39,576 bases of DNA from Armatimonadetes bacterium 55-13 (GTDB lineage Bacteria > Armatimonadota > Fimbriimonadia > Fimbriimonadales > Fimbriimonadaceae): the NCBI GenBank assembly GCA_001898035.1, contig MKRX01000005.1, positions 134,130-173,705 of the forward strand, given 5' to 3'. Position 1 is the first letter of the stretch. Every line of letters starts with the position of its first letter. Below, piece by piece: positions 16,815 through 25,077 of this stretch. Made by a program: the position numbers and the translations under genes. Under the pieces are notes generated by a model. That model searched no databases. It worked only from the letters and a program-made list of their open reading frames with translations, and had not been told where the DNA came from.

Positions 16815-18395
16815 TTACAGGCCAACGTAATATGTTGGCTCGTTTTCAACCAGGCTCTTCAATATCGGCTGGGCTTGGTCCTCGAAATAGATGCAGATGG
16901 GGGTTGCCACAACGGTAAAAACCAGCCCCATAGTGAGAAGCATCGAACCAAACATTTTCAAACCTTCGGTCAACACCACGGCCGTTCGTATGTGCTGAGC
17001 GAAGGCCCAGAGCGGGGAGATCAAGTAGAGCATACACAAGACAAGCAAACTCAAACCCGCCAGAAGATCTGCGTTTGAGAATAAGTCGATTTGCATATTG
17101 AATGCCTCTATGTTAGCCACAACCGGTATCGTGCGACTCAAAAAGAACAAACTCGTTAGTAACAGGAACGAGGGCGCCAACATGAGGTTTGCAAACGTAA
17201 ACAGCGGCCCTAGCCCCTCGGGAGGTTTTCGCCGTGTGAACTTGGGCCTGACTGCGATGAATCCGCACGCGAGTCCAGAAGCGGCAAACGCCAAGATCGA
17301 ATGCGTCAAGTAAAGGATAAGGCCGGAAGAAAGAAGTCCCAGGGTGAGTGCCAAGGAAAGGAACGCTCTTTCGCTTTGCCCTGACACATATTTCATCAGA
17401 AGACTGAGCCGAGTGATGAGGAAGCCAATTCCTGCAACCATCAAGATTGCGCCAGGCAGCGCGGGTATGACGCTGCTTTGAAAAGTTAAATAGGCGGCAT
17501 TCTCCTCGGTGTCCTCGCGCTGGGAGAGCGCGCTCCAAGCATCGTTATTGTTATAAATCTCCTGGACTCGGTTCGCCTGATCGATCATCTTCTGAGACTT
17601 CAGAGCTTCTTTGAAATCTGAGTGAGCAATGAGCAACCGCTTGATGCTTGTCTCGCTGCGAAGCTCTTTTGGGTGAGAAGCAATTTCAACAATGGCGATT
17701 CCGGATCGCATGATCGCCAAACTTCGGCTCCCTTCCCGCATGAGCGCGCCGTTTAACATGGTTGCGTAGCGCAGCTCCAGCTCGGATTTAGACTCAACTT
17801 TCAGGCCGGTCGCCGTTGGCTCGGGGGGGCCGATTGCCATGATGAGGTCACGGACATACGATTCAACGAGTCGAGAAAACGCTACCGATCGAAAGCGGTA
17901 GACGTAAGCGAATTGCCAAGCGCCCGGAAAGAACTGGGAGCCGATTTCTTTCCGAATCATGTCAAGGCGATTAGATTGCTGATCGTTATAGATGAGGCAT
18001 CGGGCAGCGGAAAGCCATTCGGCGCGAGCAGCGTTCGAGTTTCCATCTGCGTTCAGGAACACGGTTCTGGCGAATCGCCAGAAGGCGTTTTGAGGGTCTT
18101 TCTTTTGCCAACTGGCAGAAAGATTGGCTAAAGCAGTCAGCTCTTTCCGCGTCAGGGGTTCTCGCGCGGCGAGTTTTTCTGCCGCCACGTGAATCCACAT
18201 GCTTGCATTAAGTGGAGTTGTGGGATCGGGTAGCGCCTTGGGGAATGGACCGGGCAAATTGGTCTTTGCACGGATGGCCGGGTTCTTCGAGAATTCAAAT
18301 GCGCCTAAGATAAACGGACGCGACCGAGGGTGGACAATCAGGGTGAGGATAGAACCAAGGAGAGCCCCATAAAGGGCCCTCATCAACGGGGTCAT
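16815..18395 (-). CDS. Polytopic membrane protein of unknown function in an ECF sigma operon
   Basis: A 526-residue protein without a recognised family. One hydrophobic segment lies at the N-terminus (about 8-22). A long soluble part of about 270 residues follows, which is helical and rich in Ala, Arg and Glu and may contain TPR-like repeats (NAFWRFARTVFLNADGN, NAARAEWLSAARCLI). The C-terminal half has about six membrane segments (SSVIPALPGAILMVAGIGFL to LTMGLVFTVVATPICIYF). The topology predicts a large extracytoplasmic sensor-like domain anchored at both ends. Its ATG overlaps the anti-sigma stop by 4 bases and glnD starts 5 bp after its stop, so all four genes are coupled. A role in sensing for the sigma/anti-sigma pair is an inference from position only. 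Confidence 0.8.
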   Translation of the reverse strand: MTPLMRALYGALLGSILTLIVHPRSRPFILGAFEFSKNPAIRAKTNLPGPFPKALPDPTTPLNASMWIHVAAEKLAAREPLTRKELTALANLSASWQKKDPQNAFWRFARTVFLNADGNSNAARAEWLSAARCLIYNDQQSNRLDMIRKEIGSQFFPGAWQFAYVYRFRSVAFSRLVESYVRDLIMAIGPPEPTATGLKVESKSELELRYATMLNGALMREGSRSLAIMRSGIAIVEIASHPKELRSETSIKRLLIAHSDFKEALKSQKMIDQANRVQEIYNNNDAWSALSQREDTEENAAYLTFQSSVIPALPGAILMVAGIGFLITRLSLLMKYVSGQSERAFLSLALTLGLLSSGLILYLTHSILAFAASGLACGFIAVRPKFTRRKPPEGLGPLFTFANLMLAPSFLLLTSLFFLSRTIPVVANIEAFNMQIDLFSNADLLAGLSLLVLCMLYLISPLWAFAQHIRTAVVLTEGLKMFGSMLLTMGLVFTVVATPICIYFEDQAQPILKSLVENEPTYYVGL

Positions 18396-18841
18396 CGAAT
18401 TCTATCGAGCTTGTTAATATCTAGCGTCGGCAATCGCTCGCCGCGAGTACGGTAAGCCGTGCCTTCAGGCCGATTTGAAGAGGGTAGAGAAGGTCGGTTG
18501 GGAACCAACTGAAGTGTGGCTAGAACGGCAAGGCCAGCAATCATGGCTCCCACAAATGCCGGACTCCAATAACGAACCGACTCTCGGGTCGACTGAACTC
18601 GCAGTTTGCGAAGAATTCTTTCTTCGAACTGAGGCTCAAACGAATCCTGAACTTCATCGTCGAATGCTGCCATTCTGAGCATGTTCAGCGCATTCGAACT
18701 CTGACTCTCTCGCATCCGGCACTCAGAACAGACCGACCGATGCTTGGCGAGGAATTCTCTCTCCGCTAGGCTCAACGTGCGATCAAACTTCTCGTTTGAA
18801 AGTCGCTGGTATTTCGAGCATCCAAAAAGTCTTACGCTCAC
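18392..18841 (-). CDS. Zinc-binding anti-sigma factor with one membrane segment
   Basis: About 149 residues. The HxxxCxxC signature of zinc anti-sigma (ZAS) domains is present as KHRSVCSECRM, preceded by a helix (TLSLAEREFLA). A single hydrophobic segment follows (WSPAFVGAMIAGLAVLATLQLV), then a short tail outside. The upstream Cys in FGCSKYQ could be the fourth zinc ligand. The protein should hold the ECF sigma factor encoded just upstream at the membrane. I chose the GTG at 18841 because it overlaps the sigma stop codon as GTGA, the coupling expected for sigma/anti-sigma pairs. A start at 18862 would add seven residues. The stop overlaps the next gene as ATGA. Confidence 0.82.
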   Translation of the reverse strand: MSVRLFGCSKYQRLSNEKFDRTLSLAEREFLAKHRSVCSECRMRESQSSNALNMLRMAAFDDEVQDSFEPQFEERILRKLRVQSTRESVRYWSPAFVGAMIAGLAVLATLQLVPNRPSLPSSNRPEGTAYRTRGERLPTLDINKLDRIR

Positions 18842-19413
18842 TCGCCCACCGCCTCGATCCACAGCTTCCTGAATCGCTCGCGAGCAGTATGAAGTCGTGA
18901 CCGGACGGTACCAATGGGGACGTGCATGACTTCAGCAACTTCGTCGTAGCTAAGCTGCTCCATCTCGCGAAGCACGAGAGTGGCGCGCAATTCGTAGGGA
19001 AGTTGAGCAAGTAGCTTCTCGATGACGACCCGATTTTCAACGGTTCCACCCTCGTGAGGCTGAACAGAATCGAACTCTGTGAGCTCGGCCCGTTTCAGTC
19101 GCAATCGGTCCATACACAGACGGACGCATATCTTATAAAGGTAGCCGGAGAAGGCGCGGTCTTCGCGAAGTTTGTGGATTTCCCTAAAGCCCTTTAGGAA
19201 GGCCTCTTGAGCGACGTCTTCAGCCTCGTGGCGGTCCCGCAAAAGATTCGTGGCGGTTCTCACCAGTCGATTGCGATGACGGGCTATCAGTGAACTCAGC
19301 GCCGTTTCGTCGCCTTCGCGACATCGGGCGACCCACTGCCGCTCCTGTGCCGCCTGATCAACGGCCGCTCCGGAAAAAACTCGCGTATCGAACATAGCTT
19401 GTACTTGTGACAC
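18838..19413 (-). CDS. ECF-type RNA polymerase sigma factor
   Basis: A group IV sigma factor of about 191 residues with only regions 2 and 4. Region 2 includes NLLRDRHEAEDVAQEAFLKG and the FSGYLYKICVRLCMDRLR segment. Region 4 ends with LSYDEVAEVMHVPIGTVRSR, the helix-turn-helix that reads the -35 box. The frame is open to a GTG at 19425, but a group IV-type promoter (GAACTT/CGTC) lies at 19426-19451 and would start transcription inside that extension. The GTG at 19413 or the ATG at 19395 is therefore more likely. The next three genes (anti-sigma, membrane protein, glnD) follow with overlaps or a 5-bp gap and form one operon. Confidence 0.92.
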   Translation of the reverse strand: MSQVQAMFDTRVFSGAAVDQAAQERQWVARCREGDETALSSLIARHRNRLVRTATNLLRDRHEAEDVAQEAFLKGFREIHKLREDRAFSGYLYKICVRLCMDRLRLKRAELTEFDSVQPHEGGTVENRVVIEKLLAQLPYELRATLVLREMEQLSYDEVAEVMHVPIGTVRSRLHTARERFRKLWIEAVGE

Positions 19414-19425
19414 GTCATTGTACAC

Positions 19426-19451
19426 GACGGGTCCGCAATCGGGATAAGTTC
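19426..19451 (-). promoter_or_regulatory. Candidate autoregulatory ECF promoter of the sigma/anti-sigma/glnD operon
   Basis: The minus strand reads GAACTT (19451-19446), then 16 nt, then CGTC (19429-19426). GAAC at -35 and CGTC at -10 are typical elements of many ECF promoters. The element sits directly upstream of the sigma gene, and a related GAAC/CGTC pair precedes the second ECF gene in this window. I infer autoregulation. Confidence 0.5.
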
Positions 19452-19481
19452 ATTTCCCAAGCCCAGCATAAATGTGAACGG

Positions 19482-19487
19482 TAAAAT
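19482..19487 (+). promoter_or_regulatory. Candidate -10 element of the leaderless lptD transcript
   Basis: TAAAAT is followed by 8 nt and then the lptD ATG. There is no ribosome binding site and no clear -35. Confidence 0.45.
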
Positions 19488-19495
19488 ACCGGCAA

Positions 19496-21082
19496 ATGCC
19501 GTTCTTCTGGCTCCCTGCGCCTCCTTCGATTCCCCTTTCGGATGTGGCGCAAGCGAGCAAACCCCAGCTTTCCGCTTACGGAGAAGAACTTAAAGTCGAT
19601 GGAAAGGTCCGAGAAATCGATCTTGAACGGAAAGTCGAGGTCTATCGTGACGGAGTAGTTGCCACCTTTGGGCCGACGGTCATCAAGGCGGATCGACTAG
19701 AACTCCACTATGCGGAGAATGAACAGTTTGGGATAGCCACGGGGAATGTCCATCTGGACGATCCCGAAGGTCAGCTCGATGCTCATTCCATCACTTTCTG
19801 GTGGGGAAAGACAAAGGGACCGGATGGCCAAATAGCCGTAGCTGACAATGTTTTACTCAAAGTTGGAAATATTACGGGCCGGGCGGAATATGCCTCGATA
19901 AAACCGGATCGCTGGGAGTTTACGAATGTCGATGGCACGAGTTGTCGTAGACCTCTGCCTCTTTACAGCATCCATTCCAAGAAGGTCGTGTTTGAACCGG
20001 GGCGACAAGGCACGATCGTACAGCCGAGAATTACGATCCTTGGCAAGGATCTGGTGACGATTCCGACCCGGCGCTTCTCGCTAGACAAGCGAAGCGAGGG
20101 AATTCAATATCCGGCCGTTTCTTACCGATCGGGACTTGGACTAAGCTGGTCCAGTTCCCTTCTGTTCCGTGATCGCGACCTCTACCGTGCCGACGTGAGC
20201 AGCTTCCCGCACGAATTGCCGACCTACGGACTTGCTTATGCTCACTCTTTTCTGCCGGTTGACGCCTCAACCGCTAAGATTCTTCCGAGGTCCGAACTTG
20301 CCGAACGATTCGCCTGGTCCTACTTCGATGATGTCAGGGTTGAGAACATCGAAACATCTACATCTTTTGCCACCAAGCGTCGCAGCACTTTGAGCGCCCA
20401 AACGCAGTGGAATTCCGGCAGTTCTGCGCGGCTGGACGGCGAGCGGCTTTCCAAGGCATTGGAAGTCATCTACGAAGAGAGCGGACCGGCAATGGCAGGC
20501 GGCCTCTTCTGGCAGGCGCGTGCACAGTCGATCCGAAAGGACGACGATCCATTTATCACTCGAGCGGTTTTGAACGCCACTTACCAACTCCCTTCCTTCA
20601 AATTTGGTCGCCGGATCATGACTGATGTAAGACTGGATGGTTCAGGAACCTTGAGCGAGCATGGAACGTTTGGATGGGCAAGAGCGCAGTTAGGGCTCCT
20701 GTATCGTCCTACTTCCTTTCTCAATTTGGGAGGTGCATTCGTCTTTGCGGGAGAAGCTGGCAATCGCGATTTTATCTCGGATTCGCTCTACTCAAAGAAC
20801 GCTTTACACTTGAGAGGCGATATTAATCTTGGTCCTACTAAAATAAGTTATTTGGCTAAGTATGATTACGGGAGAAATCTTTGGTATGACAAAGAGTTTT
20901 CACTGAGTCAGGTAGTGGGATGCTTGGAACCCTACTTGACGCGTCGAGAGTTTCCAAAGACTTATGTGATAGGCATCCGGCTACGTCTAGGCGAATTCTT
21001 AGATCCTCTGCAAAGAAGAAAACAGGTAAGGACCAAGGAACCGACAAAGCAGATCATTAGCGAAGCGAAGAAAACACCATGA
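19496..21082 (+). CDS. LptD/OstA-like outer-membrane LPS transport protein, short form
   Basis: A 528-residue protein that looks like a reduced LptD. Residues about 30-150 form an OstA (LptA-like) jellyroll with repeating strands such as VVATFGPTVIKADRLELHY and EGQLDAHSITFW. Here each strand pair fits the pattern of lipopolysaccharide-bridge proteins. The rest (about 200-500) alternates polar and aromatic strands ending in TYVIGIRLRLG, as in an outer-membrane barrel. Proteobacterial LptD is about 780 residues, so the barrel is shorter here. The N-terminus (MPFFWLPAPPSIPLSDVAQA) is a poor but possible signal. The gene's end overlaps the debranching-enzyme start by 4 bases. Presence of LptD-like protein argues for an outer membrane. 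Other Lpt genes are not in the window. Confidence 0.75.
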   Translation: MPFFWLPAPPSIPLSDVAQASKPQLSAYGEELKVDGKVREIDLERKVEVYRDGVVATFGPTVIKADRLELHYAENEQFGIATGNVHLDDPEGQLDAHSITFWWGKTKGPDGQIAVADNVLLKVGNITGRAEYASIKPDRWEFTNVDGTSCRRPLPLYSIHSKKVVFEPGRQGTIVQPRITILGKDLVTIPTRRFSLDKRSEGIQYPAVSYRSGLGLSWSSSLLFRDRDLYRADVSSFPHELPTYGLAYAHSFLPVDASTAKILPRSELAERFAWSYFDDVRVENIETSTSFATKRRSTLSAQTQWNSGSSARLDGERLSKALEVIYEESGPAMAGGLFWQARAQSIRKDDDPFITRAVLNATYQLPSFKFGRRIMTDVRLDGSGTLSEHGTFGWARAQLGLLYRPTSFLNLGGAFVFAGEAGNRDFISDSLYSKNALHLRGDINLGPTKISYLAKYDYGRNLWYDKEFSLSQVVGCLEPYLTRREFPKTYVIGIRLRLGEFLDPLQRRKQVRTKEPTKQIISEAKKTP

Positions 21083-22974
21083 CATATCGGCTCGGCGAGC
21101 AACAATGCGGCAACCTCGAGGGATCCACGAAGCGAGAATGGCTCCTTACGAACGGAATCGGGGGATACGCCATGGGGACACCGAGTGGAATAAATACTCG
21201 TCGCTACCACGGGCACTTGATTGCAGCAATTCACCCGCCCGCTGACAGAATGGTTCTGCTTGCCGCAATGGATGCCTTCATCCAGGGAGATGCTCATCCA
21301 GTGGGTGTCTCAGCCAATCAATACCCAGGGGCAATCTTTCCAGAAGGGCAGCACTATCTCAAGGAATTCTCGGTTGGTAAGTCTGCAAAATGGCATTACG
21401 TGGCCAGCCATCTTGAACTGGAGAAGTGCCTCTACCTGCATCGAGGGGTTAACGCTTGCACATTACGATATCGAAACGTTGGGAAGGCTCCGTTCCTGTT
21501 AACTCTCCGCCCGTTCGTTTGCCATAAGCCGCATCATGAAAATTTTATCGAGCAAGCCGGATATCCAGAACAGACGCAGTTCCTCAAAGGACGAACCGTT
21601 ATCGAACATCATGGCGTGGCTCTTCACTGCTTGCATCCCGAAGCGCAGCGGGTTCCCGTCGAGGGTTGGTATTACCGCTTCGAACATCAAAGGGAAGCAG
21701 AACGAGGTTTGGACCCGCGGGATGATTTGTATTGTCCGTTCGAGTTGAAATACGAACTCTTGCCGGGAGAAGAAGCATCGTTGGCCTTTGGTGATCATGA
21801 GTCCATCGAACTCCAATCCATTCCAGAAGATGCCACTGCCAGTTCACCCGGGCTTTTGCCGCTTCTCGTATCGGCAGCCGATCCTCTCATCGTAGAAACG
21901 CAGAACCGTTCTTCAATCATCGCTGGCTATCCCTGGTTTACGGATTGGGGACGCGATACGATGATTTCGCTCCCGGGATTGTTGATTTTGACGGGAAGAA
22001 GCAACCAAGCCAAGAAGGTCTTGCTAGACTACGCCGCCCAATGCCGGGACGGGCTAATCCCCAATCGATTTGTGGAGTCTGGCGAAACGCCCGATTACAA
22101 CACCGTAGATGCGACCCTTTGGTTTGTTAATGCCGTGTTCAAGGTCCTCTCCTACGAGTGGGATGCGGATTTCGCTCGGGCTGTAGGCGGAACGTTAAGC
22201 GAGATTTTCGTTCGACACACCGAAGGAACTTTGTTTGGCATTCATGTCGATCCGGCGGATGGCCTCATTACGCAGGGGGAGCCAGGAGTTCAACTAACCT
22301 GGATGGATGCGAAGATCGGTGACTGGGTCGTCACACCCAGACACGGCAAGCCAGTTGAAATCAATGGGCTTTGGATCAGTGCGCTGCGTGCAATGGAATG
22401 GATTTTTGGAATGCTTGGTCAATCAACGGAACTCTTTGTGGCGGCAGCCGAGAAGGCAGAGAAGAGCTTCCATGAAAAGTTTTGGCACGAAGTCCGCGGT
22501 CATTACCTCGATACAGTTGATCCTGCCGACGCGTCGCTGCGTCCCAATCAATTGATCGCAATGGCGCTACCTTTTGGCCCCGCCACCGGAGAACAGGCCG
22601 AACGTGCCCTCGATGTGATATCGCGAAAGCTCTACACTCCGAGGGGAATGAGAACGTTAGCGCCCGACGAACCTGGATACATCGGGAGATACGAAGGCTC
22701 GATGAGGGACAGGGATGCAGCCTATCATCAAGGAACAGCGTGGCCGTGGTTGCTAGGCTCGTACGCTACGGCGTTGGTGCGAGTTAAAGGGGATCGTTTG
22801 GAAGCAAAGCGCGTGCTTCGTGAGATCAAGCAGATGGTGCAGGAATACGGCATGAACGGAATTGCCGAAGTTTACGATGGGGATGGACCTCAAAGACCTG
22901 GAGGATGTCCCTGGCAGGCCTGGAGCGTGGGGGAGATTCTGCGAGCTTGGGTTGAAGACGTTGGTGGAGACTAG
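21079..22974 (+). CDS. Glycogen debranching enzyme, amylo-alpha-1,6-glucosidase (GH133-like)
   Basis: A 631-residue enzyme that hydrolyses alpha-1,6 branch points of glycogen or maltodextrins. The N-terminal beta-rich domain begins with WLLTNGIGGYAMGTPSGINTRRYHG in two pieces (WLLTNGIGGYAMGT, about 22-35; NTRRYHGHLIAA, about 39-50), typical of the archaeal/bacterial debranching type. The (alpha/alpha)6 catalytic domain has YPWFTDWGRDTMISLPGLL (about 290-308), PDYNTVDATLWFVNAV, and GTAWPWLLGSY followed by GGCPWQAWSVGEILRA at the end. Length fits the family. Its start overlaps the lptD stop as ATGA, so it is co-translated with an envelope gene, an odd partner for a glycogen enzyme. Confidence 0.92.
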   Translation: MTYRLGEQQCGNLEGSTKREWLLTNGIGGYAMGTPSGINTRRYHGHLIAAIHPPADRMVLLAAMDAFIQGDAHPVGVSANQYPGAIFPEGQHYLKEFSVGKSAKWHYVASHLELEKCLYLHRGVNACTLRYRNVGKAPFLLTLRPFVCHKPHHENFIEQAGYPEQTQFLKGRTVIEHHGVALHCLHPEAQRVPVEGWYYRFEHQREAERGLDPRDDLYCPFELKYELLPGEEASLAFGDHESIELQSIPEDATASSPGLLPLLVSAADPLIVETQNRSSIIAGYPWFTDWGRDTMISLPGLLILTGRSNQAKKVLLDYAAQCRDGLIPNRFVESGETPDYNTVDATLWFVNAVFKVLSYEWDADFARAVGGTLSEIFVRHTEGTLFGIHVDPADGLITQGEPGVQLTWMDAKIGDWVVTPRHGKPVEINGLWISALRAMEWIFGMLGQSTELFVAAAEKAEKSFHEKFWHEVRGHYLDTVDPADASLRPNQLIAMALPFGPATGEQAERALDVISRKLYTPRGMRTLAPDEPGYIGRYEGSMRDRDAAYHQGTAWPWLLGSYATALVRVKGDRLEAKRVLREIKQMVQEYGMNGIAEVYDGDGPQRPGGCPWQAWSVGEILRAWVEDVGGD

Positions 22975-23033
22975 TCCAGGCCTTATTCGCTCTTTAGGTA
23001 CATTGGGTTTCAAGTTTTACGAAGCGACGACCT

Positions 23034-23870
23034 ATGGCCCAAGAACAAACGAAACAATTCATTGAGCAGGCGACCCAGAACATTCAAAGCGGTCAATTTG
23101 AACAAGCCCTCCAACTTCTGGATCAGGCTTTAGCAGGAGAACCCGAATCCTCTGATGCCCATTTGCTAAGGGCCATTTGTCTATCACAGCTGAATAAGCC
23201 ATCCGACGCAACCGCCGCCTTTAATCAGGTTATTGTCATTTCCCCTCAGAATTCAAAGGCTCGTTACAATTTTGCGGTCCATCTGTACGGCCAAGGTCAG
23301 AAAGCGGAGGCGCTGGAGCAAGCTAACGCTGCCGTCGCTTTGGAACCGGGACATGCCGCCGCCCAGAATCTTGTAGATAGGATTAGTGCAGAGATTCACG
23401 GCACACCGGTCTCGTCATCAGACGAAGCGGCCCCCGTTCAACCACCCCGAGTCGCTCCCCCCGTTGAATACCCTCGTCCGGTATTCAGCGATAGCGCCAT
23501 TCCGCCTTCTCACAGCCTCCCATTCGTTGAGAACATGGGCTCAGGATGGGTTGTTTTAGGTTGGATTTTGGTCTTGATCGACCTCGCGGCGTTCATATTT
23601 GCTATCGTCCTCGTTATTCCAGTCTTGAGTTCAATGACAGGCGGCGGCGACCCCACAGCAATGCAAGAAAAACTGGCGCATGTGCCGGGCATGAGCCTTG
23701 TCCAGATCATGGGCTGGGTGTCAAAGATTTTGATTGTATTTTGGACGGCCCTCGACTTGGTTGACCGCAGAGGCAACTATTTGTGGCTGATTCCGAACGT
23801 CGTTTGCGTTTGCTGTGGGTTCGGGTGGCTTACCCTGCCTATCTACATGCTGGCTGGCCGTAACAAATAG
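23034..23870 (+). CDS. TPR protein with C-terminal membrane segments
   Basis: A 278-residue protein. Residues about 2-115 contain three tetratricopeptide-like repeats (IQSGQFEQALQLLDQALAGE, then LRAICLSQLNKPSDATAAF, then FAVHLYGQGQKAEALEQA). A proline-rich linker follows (about 125-160, VQPPRVAPPVEYPRP). Two or three membrane segments come next (GWVVLGWILVLIDLAAFIFA, IMGWVSKILIVFWTALDLV, and a Cys-rich final segment VVCVCCGFGWLTLPIYMLA). The TPR part should face the cytoplasm and bind a partner that I cannot name. The last part resembles small integral membrane domains fused to many adaptor modules. It sits 59 bp after the debranching enzyme and just upstream of the aspartic protease. Confidence 0.8.
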   Translation: MAQEQTKQFIEQATQNIQSGQFEQALQLLDQALAGEPESSDAHLLRAICLSQLNKPSDATAAFNQVIVISPQNSKARYNFAVHLYGQGQKAEALEQANAAVALEPGHAAAQNLVDRISAEIHGTPVSSSDEAAPVQPPRVAPPVEYPRPVFSDSAIPPSHSLPFVENMGSGWVVLGWILVLIDLAAFIFAIVLVIPVLSSMTGGGDPTAMQEKLAHVPGMSLVQIMGWVSKILIVFWTALDLVDRRGNYLWLIPNVVCVCCGFGWLTLPIYMLAGRNK

Positions 23871-23901
23871 GGCGCCTCAAGCGTTTGAGTTAAAGAAAGA
23901 G

Positions 23902-25077
23902 ATGGCACTAATTACGAATTTATTTGCAGTGATGTCCATGGTTGGCCAGTCTGGGGGTGTTGAAGTACCCTTTCGATTGGCGGAAAACGCAATCATCGTC
24001 GATGCTTCCGTAAACAACGCTAATGTTTCGCTAATGTTCGACACCGGCTTTTCAGGATCGGTCGTCATTAACGAAGGAATCGATATCGGCAAGCCGACAG
24101 GCACGATGACCCTTAGAGACTTCGTGGGGCAGTTTCAGGCAAACACGACGAAGATCAAGTCCCTGAAGCTCGGGAGTAAGGTGATCGATTCCAAGGAAAT
24201 GGAAGCGGTTCAGCAGCCGATGGGAAGAATATCCTTCGGCTACAACACCCATACGGACGGGATCATGGGGTTTGAGGTGATCCACCGGAATATCACCCAA
24301 ATCAACTTTGAGAAGAGCAGGTTCGTTTTCTTGCCCTCGACGTTTGATATCAATAAGCTTGTTCCCGACAACAAGCGGACTTTCATGTGTAAGTTGCTTC
24401 CCATTGGTCACAACTCGATGGAAATGGAGGTCAAAACAAAGTCAGGCAAGATTCTAACCCTCGCTTTGGACACGGGCAACAGTTTTTATGCCACCACGCA
24501 CAAAGACGTTCTGGAGCGGGTTGGCTTGTGGCAAGTCGACCAAAAGCCAAAGTATATGAAGCAATCTGGCGTGGCTTCGGGAAGCGTCGATAGCTGGAAT
24601 GCCAAGATGCACGATATGACGATCTTCGGAGTTCCCGTCCCGGAGAGCGTCTGGGACATTATCGATGCTCCGTCGAGTTCTGCAGAAGGAGACGGTACCG
24701 TTGGGTTTGGATTCCTGAAGAATTTCAATATCACGATCGACTACGAAAAGCGTCGCGTTTTCTTAGAAAATTTCACGGGCAAAGTGGTCGACGAATTCAC
24801 GGGCACTGTGGGCATCGGAGCTACTTACCTCAAAGAAGCCGGCGGAGTTTATATCTACGACGTGTCGCCCGAGAGTCCGGCGGACAAGGCGGGAATCAAG
24901 GAAGGAGATCTCCTCTTGAGCGTGGATGGAGAAGATCTTGATCGCGAGGATACTCGTCGAGTCGAAAGGATGCTCGAAGGCAAGGTCGGTTCGAAGGTCA
25001 AGATGGCGGTGTCCCAAAAGGGCGCAGTCCGAAGGTTTGAGTTAGAGCGCACGCTACTGGTTAACGATATCAAATAG
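23902..25077 (+). CDS. Two-lobed retropepsin-like aspartic protease with PDZ domain
   Basis: A 391-residue protein, probably exported or membrane-tethered. The N-terminus (MALITNLFAVMSMVGQ) is weakly hydrophobic. Two aspartic-protease half-domains are visible. Lobe one has DTG at 47-49 (LMFDTGFSGS) and a closing DGIMGFEVI (119-127). Lobe two has DTG at 190-192 (LALDTGNSFY) and GDGTVGFGFLKNFNITIDY (264-281). Each lobe thus has its own catalytic Asp and the hydrophobic-hydrophobic-Gly turn, as in a single-chain pepsin-like active site. A PDZ domain ends the protein (about 313-385: GGVYIYDVSPESPADKAGIK, GDLLLSVDGEDL). The reading frame is open further upstream, but the ATG at 23902 is preferred because the extension runs inside the TPR gene. 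It overlaps the convergent uracil-DNA glycosylase by 8 bases. Confidence 0.85.
   Translation: MALITNLFAVMSMVGQSGGVEVPFRLAENAIIVDASVNNANVSLMFDTGFSGSVVINEGIDIGKPTGTMTLRDFVGQFQANTTKIKSLKLGSKVIDSKEMEAVQQPMGRISFGYNTHTDGIMGFEVIHRNITQINFEKSRFVFLPSTFDINKLVPDNKRTFMCKLLPIGHNSMEMEVKTKSGKILTLALDTGNSFYATTHKDVLERVGLWQVDQKPKYMKQSGVASGSVDSWNAKMHDMTIFGVPVPESVWDIIDAPSSSAEGDGTVGFGFLKNFNITIDYEKRRVFLENFTGKVVDEFTGTVGIGATYLKEAGGVYIYDVSPESPADKAGIKEGDLLLSVDGEDLDREDTRRVERMLEGKVGSKVKMAVSQKGAVRRFELERTLLVNDIK

Noticed and set aside
23815-23901. N-terminal extension of the aspartic protease inside the TPR gene
   Set aside because: It overlaps another reading frame, gives no better signal peptide, and the ATG at 23902 follows a purine-rich stretch.
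23902-25077. Retroelement-derived protease
   Set aside because: The DTG motifs alone recall retropepsins, but there is no reverse transcriptase, integrase or terminal repeat, and the PDZ domain fits a chromosomal exported protease.
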